DNA from: Paenibacillus aceti
GTDB taxonomy: Bacteria; Bacillota; Bacilli; Paenibacillales; Paenibacillaceae
NCBI RefSeq assembly: GCF_003614185.1
Contig: NZ_KZ987724.1
Span: 4,185,068 to 4,249,067, forward strand
Reading direction: 5' to 3'
DNA length: 64,000 nt
Below the pieces are notes generated by a model that saw nothing but the letters and a program-made list of their open reading frames with translations, had not been told where the DNA came from and did not search any database. Shown piece after piece: positions 57,655 to 64,000 of this stretch (position 1 is the first letter of the stretch; every line of letters starts with the position of its first letter). The position numbers and the translations under genes were made by a program.

Positions 57655-57700
57655 CAGACAGGGCGTGCCTGAACCACGGAGCTACCCGCGCACCCTATCC
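57655..57700 (-). terminator. probable terminator with tRNA-D-arm-like sequence
   Basis: On the minus strand GGGTGCGCGGGTAGCTCCGT is followed by GGTTCAGGCACGCCCTGTCTG and seven Ts. The G/C stem plus T run would end the early operon. The middle (GTAGCTCCGTGGTTCAGGCAC) looks like a tRNA D arm, but no anticodon or T arm follows. Confidence 0.5.
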
Positions 57701-57856
57701 GTGCCTATATCGATAAATGCGACTTCCCGATCCGGGCGTTGCCGCGCCCGAGCCGCAGAGATTAGCGATCGCCGGTCGATAGTTGGCGCTACCGGCCGGA
57801 AAAACGACGACGTCGTCGCATTTGCCGAGCATTTGGCGCTACTCGACGTTTGAATT

Positions 57857-57874
57857 ACGTGGTACGTACCACGT
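57857..57874. promoter_or_regulatory. perfect 18-bp palindrome
   Basis: ACGTGGTACGTACCACGT has no loop and lies in the 290-base gap (57701-57988) between the early operon and its terminator. A dimeric protein site or recombination site is likely; the ligand is unknown. Nothing else in the gap is supported. Confidence 0.6.
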
Positions 57875-57988
57875 TTAGCGCCGCGAGATACTACGGGCTT
57901 GAAACAGTGACCTGGCGTCTCCTCCCCTTTACGGTGTTAGCGCACCTTTAGCCGTGGCAGCGACGTTAGGTTCATCGGAGACGCGGAG

Positions 57989-58342
57989 TTATCTAACGAC
58001 TCGAAACTCTTCGCCCGCCATCGGGTCGGACATTACGCAGTCAATAAGAAAGTCGAGCGCTGACATTCGTAATAGGCAGGCCGCAACCTCCGCAACAAGC
58101 TCGTCCGTTTGGTCGATACCTTTCGCGACCCGAACCGAATCTTTCAGTTCCTTTGCTATGTAGAGCCGCGGATGGTTAACCACGTCTGTATGACGCACGA
58201 CACACCGTAAAACTAGTTCGTCACCGATAAAATATAGTGCGAGGTCGCTGCGAATGAGCCAAGACTCCCGGAGTTCATAATCTAGCGGACCGTCTCCGAA
58301 ACAACCATCAACAACGAGGACACGTTCAAGATTGAGCTTCAT
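57989..58342 (-). CDS. early-operon hypothetical protein (117 aa)
   Basis: MKLNLERVLVVDGCFGDGPL, alpha/beta protein, last gene of the early operon; overlaps the upstream gene by 17 bases. Unknown family. Confidence 0.6.
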   Translation of the reverse strand: MKLNLERVLVVDGCFGDGPLDYELRESWLIRSDLALYFIGDELVLRCVVRHTDVVNHPRLYIAKELKDSVRVAKGIDQTDELVAEVAACLLRMSALDFLIDCVMSDPMAGEEFRVVR

Positions 58343-58517
58343 GTAAACTACCCCTTTCGGTTATGATCTGCCGCGTTACCGCGGCCTTATAAGCAAGTAA
58401 ACGTTTATAGCGAAGTGCGGGCGGTCTCTTGGCGGAGCGGCCGCGCAAATAATCGTATCGGAGCGCCCCGTATTCGTTAGCCTTGCGTGTAAAAAATGCT
58501 ATGCGCTTAGAAATCAT
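58326..58517 (-). CDS. early-operon small basic protein (63 aa)
   Basis: ATG 58517 follows AAGGAGGTCCCGGCAC; MISKRIAFFTRKANEYGALR, strongly basic and tyrosine-rich. Overlaps both neighbours. Unknown family; a nucleic-acid-binding role would fit its charge. Confidence 0.55.
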   Translation of the reverse strand: MISKRIAFFTRKANEYGALRYDYLRGRSAKRPPALRYKRLLAYKAAVTRQIITERGSLHEAQS

Positions 58518-58722
58518 GTGCCGGGACCTCCTTCCAGCCAACCGGTGCGAACTCGTCCGGAGTCGCTTCGATGCCGACGTGCTTCAAGTCCTCAATTGCC
58601 CCCGCAATAGCAAGCGGAAGCAGTTCATCGTTAGTTACCGGGAGCGGCGTGTATACGTCGAGTGTGATTCGCCAACCTGCGCGATCCAAGACGCAAGTGT
58701 AACGATGTTCCTCGTGTCTCAT
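58507..58722 (-). CDS. early-operon small protein (71 aa)
   Basis: MRHEEHRYTCVLDRAGWRIT; ATGA overlap with the upstream gene. Beta-rich then helical (LPLAIAGAIEDLKHVGI). Unknown. Confidence 0.55.
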   Translation of the reverse strand: MRHEEHRYTCVLDRAGWRITLDVYTPLPVTNDELLPLAIAGAIEDLKHVGIEATPDEFAPVGWKEVPAHDF

Positions 58723-59021
58723 AGCGTAACCTCCCCACCTATTCCTGCAGCGACTGCCAAGAACTCAAGCGCGGTCATAGAAGCGAGCTTTTGGATTGAA
58801 ATCTTACCCGGTAATACTACGTCAAACAGTAGAGAACCTTTATAGTTACAAACGTATACCTCGCCGTCGATTTCCTCCACGCGCTCAACCACCAAATACG
58901 TACCGCTCACACTCTCGCTTCCAAGATCGACGGACACCGCGACTGATTCGGTTAACATGATACCTTCTCGAATAATCGTCTCGTCCTCGTCGCAAATCTC
59001 CGTTACCTTTACGAAATTCAT
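58719..59021 (-). CDS. early-operon small protein (100 aa)
   Basis: ATG 59021 follows GGAGGGTTAATGAG. Acidic beta-rich protein (VTEICDEDETIIREGIML, GTYLVVERVEEIDGEVYV). Unknown family. Confidence 0.6.
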   Translation of the reverse strand: MNFVKVTEICDEDETIIREGIMLTESVAVSVDLGSESVSGTYLVVERVEEIDGEVYVCNYKGSLLFDVVLPGKISIQKLASMTALEFLAVAAGIGGEVTL

Positions 59022-59025
59022 CTCA

Positions 59026-59256
59026 TTAACCCTCCAATACAGCCATAACCAAGTCGAGTTCATTTCTCGCAGTGTGAATCTCGTGAAGTAATTTAAGAGT
59101 GAGGCGCGTCTCAAAATGTAAAAATCTGCACTCGTCGACCTTTCCTTTTTCATTGAGGCGTGTTAGAATCGCCGCCTCTTCTTCTATGTCGATAATCACA
59201 ACAAGATCACCCTTCACCACATATGCATAACAGCCTTCCATCTCAAAACTCACCAT
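59026..59256 (-). CDS. early-operon small protein (76 aa)
   Basis: MVSFEMEGCYAYVVKGDLVVIIDIEEE, a beta-hairpin-rich acidic N-terminus, then a helix (LKLLHEIHTARNELDLVM). Unknown family. Confidence 0.6.
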   Translation of the reverse strand: MVSFEMEGCYAYVVKGDLVVIIDIEEEAAILTRLNEKGKVDECRFLHFETRLTLKLLHEIHTARNELDLVMAVLEG

Positions 59257-59270
59257 ATCGAAATCCCCCT

Positions 59271-59363
59271 TTAGTTATGAATTAATAGTTCCAGCGCGAT
59301 CCAATTACCGCCGCGAGTCCTTACATAAAGCCGCCCGTTGATTTGTCTACCTCCGCTGTACAT
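59271..59363 (-). CDS. early-operon leader peptide or small protein (30 aa)
   Basis: MYSGGRQINGRLYVRTRGGN and ten more residues; AAGGGGG precedes ATG 59363. It is the first frame after the early promoter. Being only 30 codons, it may be a small protein or chance. Confidence 0.4.
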   Translation of the reverse strand: MYSGGRQINGRLYVRTRGGNWIALELLIHN

Positions 59364-59447
59364 GATCCGGCCCCCTTGTCCTAAAAATGGCATGACAAAC
59401 AAGCAGAAAGTTGTGGCTTTTTCTGTAAATAGACTGTATACTACAAC

Positions 59448-59507
59448 TGTACGCATTTACGTACAACCTGTGATTTGATTATAACGTACGCTTATGCGTA
59501 CAGTCAA
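59448..59507 (-). promoter_or_regulatory. early promoter of the island with repressor operators
   Basis: On the minus strand -35 TTGACT (59507-59502) and -10 TATAAT (59483-59478) are 18 bases apart. The spacer is filled by the operator GTACGC-TTAT-GCGTAC (59486-59501). A second site, TGTACGCATTTACGTACA, lies at 59448-59465 downstream of the -10. The adjacent XRE gene at 59531 is divergent, so its product probably represses this promoter. Confidence 0.75.
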
Positions 59508-59530
59508 TACCTATTTTAGAGGAGATATTT

Positions 59531-59755
59531 ATGGGGATAAGAATTAAGGTTACTTTTGGCGAGTTATTAGAGCAACGGGGAATGTCTTTGAGTGAATTAT
59601 CCGAACTGTCCAACGTTAGACGCGCGGCTCTCTCCGAGTTAGTAAACGGCAAGCGCGAAAATATTAACTTTGAACACATCGTAAAAATCGCGGAAGCACT
59701 CGGGACAACTGATATTAATCAAATCATTACTATCGTGGGAGATTCCGAGGAATAA
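59531..59755 (+). CDS. XRE-family repressor, Cro/CI-like (74 aa)
   Basis: FGELLEQRGMSLSELSELSNVRRAALSELVNGK is the helix-turn-helix, followed by FEHIVKIAEALG. ATG follows GAGGAGATATTT. The position opposite the early operon, with twin operators between, makes it the likely immunity repressor. It has no cleavage or peptidase domain, so induction would need another protein, as in satellites de-repressed by a helper phage. Confidence 0.85.
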   Translation: MGIRIKVTFGELLEQRGMSLSELSELSNVRRAALSELVNGKRENINFEHIVKIAEALGTTDINQIITIVGDSEE

Positions 59756-59778
59756 TCGCTATCCTGCGGCGATCGTTA

Positions 59779-60057
59779 TTGCCGGGACAGCGAGCAGCTA
59801 TCGTTTTGGAATTTACGGAGTTGGTCGAGGAGTTGCGGGAGAAGGCAAGGTCGCAGAGGTTTGCGAACTTAAAAAAAGGTGAGGAAGTCCCCGAAAGCCC
59901 AGCTTTGGGCGCTCGGGAGCTCCGGGGTAAAATCGCAAGAACACTCGCAGAGAGAGCAGGTATCGGAAAGTCGTCGATGGAGTACCTAATCGCAGTCCAA
60001 CGCGACGAGCCCGGATTATTCGAACGAGTAAAATCCGGAGAGATTACGATCAACTAG
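59779..60057 (+). CDS. ParB-like C-terminal fragment (92 aa)
   Basis: The segment LREKARSQRFANL, LRGKIARTLAERAGIGKSSM, ERVKSGEITIN matches the C-terminal half of plasmid/phage ParB-like regulators; the nuclease-like N-terminal domain is missing. No ribosome-binding site is clear. Probably a decayed remnant. Confidence 0.45.
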   Translation: MPGQRAAIVLEFTELVEELREKARSQRFANLKKGEEVPESPALGARELRGKIARTLAERAGIGKSSMEYLIAVQRDEPGLFERVKSGEITIN

Positions 60058-60097
60058 ATGCTCCCCATCTGAGTTCCTTCGTATAAAAGAGCGGAAT

Positions 60098-60379
60098 ATG
60101 CGCGAAATTGTCAATAGGGCATACACGGATTTGGGACGGGAGTTAAAGGAAGCACAAGATACTCTAGCGGGGAAAAATCAATATAACGGGCTGTTTGTCG
60201 CGTGGCTTGACTACATGGGCTACCCTCGGCGAACTGCTTACGAACTGATAAACAGGTACGATGAGCTTTTGCGGATTCCGCAAAACCTTAGAGATACTTT
60301 CGAGGCTCTCCCGATCAGTCTTTCAAAACAGATATCTACACCTTCGGCAGAGTCCACGGAACCAAAACGCCAGCACTAA
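60098..60379 (+). CDS. DUF3102-like phage protein fragment (93 aa)
   Basis: [20 protein letters not shown] and [26 protein letters not shown] show the DUF3102-type helical pattern. It stops at 60379, where the next DUF3102-like frame opens in another register. Likely the remnant of a longer gene. Confidence 0.5.
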   Translation: MREIVNRAYTDLGRELKEAQDTLAGKNQYNGLFVAWLDYMGYPRRTAYELINRYDELLRIPQNLRDTFEALPISLSKQISTPSAESTEPKRQH

Positions 60380-60945
60380 CCACCGACCTCCCGACAATCA
60401 CAGCCGAAATTAACGCATACAAACGCGTTGCAGGCGAAGCAATATTCGAGATAGGCCGTCGCTTGAAGCACGTAAAGGAGAACGACTTAGCCCATGGGTA
60501 GTACCTCGAGTGGCTACAGACCGTTGATATGACACCGCGACACGCGCAGCAGTTTGTCCAGTTGGTAGACGAGTTCAAGGTAAATGCGAAATCGGTTGCG
60601 CATTTGGGAATCGCAAAACTCCTGCAAATCGCGCAACTACCGTCTGATGTTGATCGATCTGATTTCGTATCAGAAACGCACACGATCCCGTCAACCGGCG
60701 CAACCAAAACGGTCGACGAAATGACGGTCCGTGAGCTACGCGAGGTTAAATCGGCACTCAAAGCGGAAAGGGAGGCGCGAGAAAAAGCGGAGGCGGATTA
60801 GGAAGCCGTTCGAGAAGCGTTAGATAAACGCCCTCTAGTCGAGTACATGGACATAGAGCCGCGGATTAGGGCGCGTGTTAAAATGCGAAACTGGACTCGC
60901 GCGGGGATGCTGCGGAGCCCAGTGTTTGAGAGGTTTATAATCTAG
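60380..60945 (+). pseudogene. DUF3102-family gene with two in-frame TAG stops
   Basis: A continuous family-like frame reads [34 protein letters not shown], stop (60499-60501), YLEWLQTVDMTPRHAQQFVQ, then ETHTIPSTGATKTVDEMTVR, and a second stop (60799-60801), then EAVREALDKRPLVEYMDIEP to the real TAG at 60943. In both places a CAG-to-TAG change explains the stop (HGQYLEW, EADQEAV). The start of the frame is not clear. Confidence 0.7.
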
Positions 60946-61592
60946 TTTTTAGTTTTTGAAGTTCTCATCTTACGGTATTCTTTAGCAAGAGATTGCTTTC
61001 TTTCTTCAAGTAGATTATGTACCTCTATGGCCCTATCGAGGCTATCCTTAATATGTTTTTCTACTTTAGAGTTATCATTTCGAGGAGACGATTTAAATAT
61101 AATTGTGTCTCCATCGAGAGTTCTAAACTTTGCATCAAGGACCTCAAATACGGACCACTCTAATTTTTCCGCCAGCTCGGGCGATTTGGTGTTTATAATA
61201 TCAATAAATTTATCTATGGCCCTCTCTTTGTACTCGAGAGTCGCGCCCTCGTCGGGAGTATCATCATAATTGACGAATTCAGTCCGCTTCACTGCTGATA
61301 TAAATTTCGTTTCACGCGTGATAACATACAACATACTAATCTCAGCGCTGTAGTTTTTTAAGAACGTATCCTTTCTTTGTTCGTCAAGTGTTTTCTTCAC
61401 ACCAAACCACGTAAATAACCCTCCAATTATTGCACCCAAAAAAGCAAGAATATCCATATCCTTAATGTTTATTATTGGACCAAGTTTAATCAACAGCGCC
61501 AGAAGAATTAAAAAACAGCAAGAACAAGCAAGTACCAGAAAAATATTAACTAAAAGATTTCTTATTGGATTAGTATAATCTTTTTTGAACAT
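60942..61592 (-). CDS. two-helix membrane protein (216 aa)
   Basis: Helices at about residues 14-38 (VNIFLVLACSCCFLILLALL) and 48-66 (ILAFLGAIIGGLFTWFGV), then a cytoplasmic, charged helical domain of 150 residues (FIDIINTKSPELAEKLEWSV). Family unknown. It lies between the HicAB genes and the decayed DUF3102 gene on the opposite strand; islands often carry exclusion or defence genes at such positions, but nothing here shows that function. Confidence 0.6.
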   Translation of the reverse strand: MFKKDYTNPIRNLLVNIFLVLACSCCFLILLALLIKLGPIINIKDMDILAFLGAIIGGLFTWFGVKKTLDEQRKDTFLKNYSAEISMLYVITRETKFISAVKRTEFVNYDDTPDEGATLEYKERAIDKFIDIINTKSPELAEKLEWSVFEVLDAKFRTLDGDTIIFKSSPRNDNSKVEKHIKDSLDRAIEVHNLLEERKQSLAKEYRKMRTSKTKN

Positions 61593-61806
61593 AAAATGAT
61601 TTCACCCTACATCGCATATTTAAACGTACAACTCTCGCGGAGATATCGCTCTCCTCCGATCCTCACGCTATTTTCCGTTATGTCCTTGATCTTCCCGCTT
61701 CCGACAAGCTCGTCCGCGACGAATACAACGATTGGCGACCGGTCTCCTTTCGTATATATACCGAAATTTTACCATATTTCGCGGAGAAATGTCTCAACGG
61801 AAATTT

Positions 61807-61863
61807 AATACGTGCACAAGCACGTATTAAACTATTGACACGTATCATCATACGTGTTATATT
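61807..61863 (+). promoter_or_regulatory. hicAB promoter with two palindromic operators
   Basis: -35 TTGACA (61835-61840), a 17-bp spacer and -10 TATATT (61858-61863). Operator 2 ACACGTAT-CATC-ATACGTGT (61838-61857) fills the spacer; operator 1 AATACGTGC-ACAA-GCACGTATT (61807-61828) lies just upstream. Both share TACGTG half-sites, fitting HicB autorepression. Confidence 0.8.
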
Positions 61864-61886
61864 AGAAGTGTAAGGACGGTGTCGCT

Positions 61887-62078
61887 ATGAAAGGATACTC
61901 TTCGAGGGAATTAATAAAACTAATCGAAGCCGACGGGTGGTACTACATAAGAGCAACAGGCGACCACTACCAATTCAAACATCCTACTAAACCCGGCAAG
62001 GTTACAATCCCTCACCCGAACAAAGATTTACCGCAAAAGACAATCGCAAGTATTCTGAAACAGGCGGGGCTGAAATAA
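61887..62078 (+). CDS. hicA: HicA-family mRNA interferase toxin (63 aa)
   Basis: MKGYSSRELIKLIEADGWYY, catalytic His in GDHYQFKHP and the Pro/His-rich end of the dsRBD-like fold (VTIPHPNKDLPQKTIASILKQAG) match HicA. It cleaves mRNA unless bound by HicB. Toxin gene first, antitoxin second, is the usual order. Confidence 0.93.
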   Translation: MKGYSSRELIKLIEADGWYYIRATGDHYQFKHPTKPGKVTIPHPNKDLPQKTIASILKQAGLK

Positions 62079-62101
62079 GCCCCTCCTAAGGAGGTTTATA
62101 T

Positions 62102-62521
62102 ATGAAAGACCGCTATGTTTACCCCGCAATTTTCGATTATGCGGCCGATGGAATTTCCGTAGAGTTCCCGGATTTGCCTGGCGCAATCACTTGCGGAGAC
62201 ACAGACGAAGAAGCGTTGTATATGGCGAAGGATTGCCTCGGCCTACACGTTTACGGAATGGAAGAAGACGGCGACGTAATCCCCGAACCATCTCGTGCAG
62301 CCGATATCGTCACAGAACCGAATCAAGTCATCGTATTAATTGATGTCTGGATGCCGCCGGTTCGTGATAACATGGCGGAACGTGCCGTTAAGAAGACGCT
62401 AACCATTCCGAAATGGCTTGATGATATCGCCGCAGAAAATAAGGTCAATTATTCGCACGTCTTACAGGACGCGTTAAAGGAATATCTCGGTGTGAGTGAT
62501 CGTAAAAAGGTGCGCGACTAA
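62102..62521 (+). CDS. hicB: HicB-family antitoxin (139 aa)
   Basis: YPAIFDYAADGISVEFPDLPGAITCGDT is the partly degenerate RNase-H-like HicB core; the C-terminal ribbon-helix-helix (VKKTLTIPKWLDDIAAENKVN) binds DNA. ATG 62102 follows TAAGGAGG. Probably binds the twin operators at 61807-61857. Confidence 0.93.
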   Translation: MKDRYVYPAIFDYAADGISVEFPDLPGAITCGDTDEEALYMAKDCLGLHVYGMEEDGDVIPEPSRAADIVTEPNQVIVLIDVWMPPVRDNMAERAVKKTLTIPKWLDDIAAENKVNYSHVLQDALKEYLGVSDRKKVRD

Positions 62522-62664
62522 TCGCTCAATTTATGCGAAAAACCGGAGCGTTCCCCGTATGGAAACGTCTGGTTTCATTGTTATTCCCCCACTGTTCGGC
62601 TTTCAGTATTTAGTGCTAAGTAAACTATTTGTTGATAAATCAGTCAACAATGTGTAAACTAAAA

Positions 62665-62790
62665 TTGACAAAACCGATAACGAAATTATCGTTACCGGCT
62701 AATTCGCGAGGTAAGGGTATTTAACTAAAATCGAAGAAGTAATACAAGTAGTAGTCGGTTTCTCCGCCAAGAGACCGGCTACTTTTTCTT
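62665..62790 (+). ncRNA. candidate antisense RNA of a type I toxin system
   Basis: Promoter: -35 TTGACA (62665-62670), spacer 16, -10 TATCGT (62687-62692); the start would be near 62700. Terminator: AGTAGTCGGTTTCT-CCGCC-AAGAGACCGGCTACT followed by TTTTTCTTTT (62748-62792). The RNA of about 90 bases would overlap the 3' untranslated part and last codons of the toxin gene on the other strand, as RatA does with txpA in B. subtilis. Confidence 0.6.
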
Positions 62791-62898
62791 TTCTACTGAC
62801 TTAATCAAGTCAAGGATAAACTTCATAAAAGTTAACATAAAAATCATTGCTGTAAAAATTAATGTTATTACTTGATAGGTGTCTATTACTATCACCAC
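62779..62898 (-). CDS. type I toxin, holin-like membrane peptide (39 aa)
   Basis: A GTG at 62898 gives MVIVIDTYQVITLIFTAMIF, continuing as one hydrophobic helix and ending KSVEKKK. This pattern (YQVxTL, one helix, lysine tail) is that of the putative holin-like toxins related to TxpA/BsrG. Upstream on the minus strand is an extended -10 TGGTATAAT (62930-62922) and the site GAGGT at 62913-62909. It is far below normal ORF cut-offs. Confidence 0.65.
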   Translation of the reverse strand: MVIVIDTYQVITLIFTAMIFMLTFMKFILDLIKSVEKKK

Positions 62899-62994
62899 CG
62901 GGCCGCTTACCTCGCAGATATATTATACCAGACTATATCTTGTTGATGCATCTGAAAAGGACGCCATTTTTATTTTTACGAGATTTATATTTTT

Positions 62995-63762
62995 TCATTT
63001 CGCGGCCCTCTTCCGTTTGTACCGAAGCGCCTTATATTGCGCCAGCGCCGTCTTATATGCATCAACAAATAGGCCGACCGGATTTTTAACGTCGATCCGG
63101 GGCAGATTGGTGCGCATGTCTATCGTCATCATGACGTACTGCTCCGCGGCTAAATCTATTATTTCCGGATCGAGACGGTCGGGAAAATGGCGTAGAAGTG
63201 CCGCATATATATCCGCGAAATAAAAGTCACCGACTGCGTGCGTGTCGTTAAGTGGGATTGTGGATAGACGACGAGATAAGGCGGAAAGAGTAGCGTCATT
63301 CGTACAATCATTCTTAAAGTCATTATTATTTAAATCATTAATTACTAGGGGCGGTTTCACCGTAGACGGTTTTTCCATATCGGGAATTTCCGCTTGTGGA
63401 ATATCCGCACTTGGCTCCGGCTCTTGTGGCTCGATCGGCTCAACCGGGCGCTCAAATACAACCGTCTCATATCCGGTTATACGCTTCGTATCGGGGTCGC
63501 GTGTCTGGCGGCGCTCAATGTATCCCGCGGCTTCTAATTCTTTAATCGCTGAATAAACCGCGTCTTTGCCGTCTTTTGAACGTTTGACGAGGTCTGAAAC
63601 ATAAACGCGCCAGTCTGACGGTTTAGAGAGCAAATAGCCGAGCAGCCCCTTCGCTTTCCACGAAAGGCGCTCATCTGATAGAAAATATGGGTCAATAATC
63701 GCGTAAGAAGAATCACGCTTTGATACGCGGACAATACCGCCCTTACGTTGTTCTGTCGTCAT
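62995..63762 (-). CDS. phage replisome-type winged-helix protein (255 aa)
   Basis: Residues 15-100 form a winged helix (YAIIDPYFLSDERLSWKAKG, LLSKPSDWRVYVSDLVKRSK, YSAIKELEAAGYIERR), as in phage replication initiators; a Pro/Glu-rich linker (EPIEPQEPEPSADIP) and a helical C-terminal domain follow. Its start shares one base with the stop of the recombinase gene. Replication role is inferred. Confidence 0.75.
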   Translation of the reverse strand: MTTEQRKGGIVRVSKRDSSYAIIDPYFLSDERLSWKAKGLLGYLLSKPSDWRVYVSDLVKRSKDGKDAVYSAIKELEAAGYIERRQTRDPDTKRITGYETVVFERPVEPIEPQEPEPSADIPQAEIPDMEKPSTVKPPLVINDLNNNDFKNDCTNDATLSALSRRLSTIPLNDTHAVGDFYFADIYAALLRHFPDRLDPEIIDLAAEQYVMMTIDMRTNLPRIDVKNPVGLFVDAYKTALAQYKALRYKRKRAAK

Positions 63763-64000
63763 TAGTGCGAGCCCTCCCGCTTCATAATCCGCGTAAGAGG
63801 CGAGTGTTTCCGATGTTCGTCAGCAATACTTTCTTCGCTAATTTGGACGTACTTCCGCGTTGTTGATATGTCCGCGTGCCCCATGATCTTCTGTAAATGA
63901 AATATACTCATCCCGTTCTCTGCCGCCATTGTCGCAAAATTGTGGCGCAGCACGTGCGGCGATACACTCCGCCCCAGCTTAGCCTTCTCCGCGTATCTAT
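63762..64000 (-). CDS. tyrosine recombinase (phage integrase), C-terminal part
   Basis: The visible part has HVLRHNFAT (catalytic His-x-x-Arg), the second His in MGHADISTT and the nucleophile Tyr in RKYVQIS. The frame continues out of the window. It is the candidate integrase for the tRNA-Ser att site; its N-terminus and the other att should lie just beyond 64000. Confidence 0.92.
   Translation of the reverse strand, partial: RYAEKAKLGRSVSPHVLRHNFATMAAENGMSIFHLQKIMGHADISTTRKYVQISEESIADEHRKHSPLTRIMKREGSH

Larger units (their letters stand above)
48342..64000. mobile_element. phage-like integrated island (possible phage satellite), right end outside window
   Basis: The left border is the tRNA-Ser 3' half; a tyrosine recombinase lies at the right edge. 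In between are a lysogeny-type regulatory switch, replication genes, a late operon with a small-terminase-like gene last, and two toxin-antitoxin systems. No large terminase, portal, capsid, holin-lysin cassette or tail-tape gene is visible. Gene order (integrase, repressor with divergent early genes, replication, small terminase near att) resembles phage-inducible chromosomal islands. The unseen part may change this. Confidence 0.7.

Noticed and set aside
60499-60801. Amber-codon recoding in the island
   Set aside because: The replication-type gene and other island genes use TAG as a normal stop and no suppressor tRNA is visible, so two nonsense mutations are simpler.
61606-61744. Small minus-strand frame (VFVADELVGSGKIKDITENS) behind AAAGGAG
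   Set aside because: The frame is well formed but has no ATG, GTG or TTG start at a usable distance; left out for want of a start codon.

Overview
The window looks like a Paenibacillus-type chromosome (spore-forming Firmicute, family Paenibacillaceae) close to the replication origin. The minus-strand core from about 17.8 to 47.4 kb carries the walRK(yycFG)-yycH-yycI-yycJ-htrA operon, purA, dnaB, rplI, gdpP, yybS and rpsF-ssb-rpsR, and there is an alpha/beta-type small acid-soluble spore protein gene. Genus-level assignment is inference; no rRNA is present.

Region 1 (1-7.79 kb) is accessory. It holds a truncated SLH-domain surface protein, an XRE regulator, a run of tiny plus-strand genes ending in a RadC-like protein, a cluster of GC-rich hairpins, a candidate plasmid/phage-type Rep protein, a second XRE-like regulator and a large serine recombinase. 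The recombinase sits directly against the 3' end of rlmH, and its reading frame runs about 150 codons antisense into rlmH. This is best read as the right end of an integrative element that uses the rlmH 3' end as its attachment site, the same target used by staphylococcal SCC elements. The left end was not found and may lie outside the window.

Region 2 (7.8-20.3 kb) is rlmH followed by variable genes: an intergenic repeat cluster, a frameshifted fatty-acid-hydroxylase-like gene, a SASP gene, an orphan YezG-like immunity gene, a complete IS1380-family insertion sequence with 15-bp inverted repeats and a 5-bp target duplication, a ribbon-helix-helix locus with its operator, a response regulator/ABC/histidine kinase module, a second ABC exporter, and a MerR-controlled transport operon.

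Region 3 (20.4-47.8 kb) is the conserved core described above, plus an M23/LysM/G5 peptidase, an LCP-family enzyme and a five-gene oligopeptide ABC importer (oppA-B-C-D-F).

Region 4 (48.34 kb to the right edge) is an integrated phage-like island. Its left border is a 3' half of tRNA-Ser(CGA) on the minus strand, and a tyrosine recombinase runs off the right edge. It has a lysogeny-type switch (XRE repressor facing an early operon, with operators in the early promoter), a replication protein with upstream repeats, a 58-60 bp direct-repeat array, a long minus-strand late operon ending in a small-terminase-like gene, a HicAB toxin-antitoxin pair, and a candidate type I toxin/antisense-RNA pair. 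No large terminase, portal or capsid gene is visible in the 16 kb seen, so the island resembles a phage satellite more than a full prophage. Its most unusual gene encodes an N-terminal proteasome/HslV-like Ntn-hydrolase domain (Ser1, Asp17, Lys33 in the classical spacing) joined to a tail-fibre-like C-terminus.

A dispersed repeat (core TCTAACGAAAC, 3-5 variable bases, then ATCGYTATT) occurs in three intergenic clusters at 8.3, 31.0 and 48.2 kb in both orientations.
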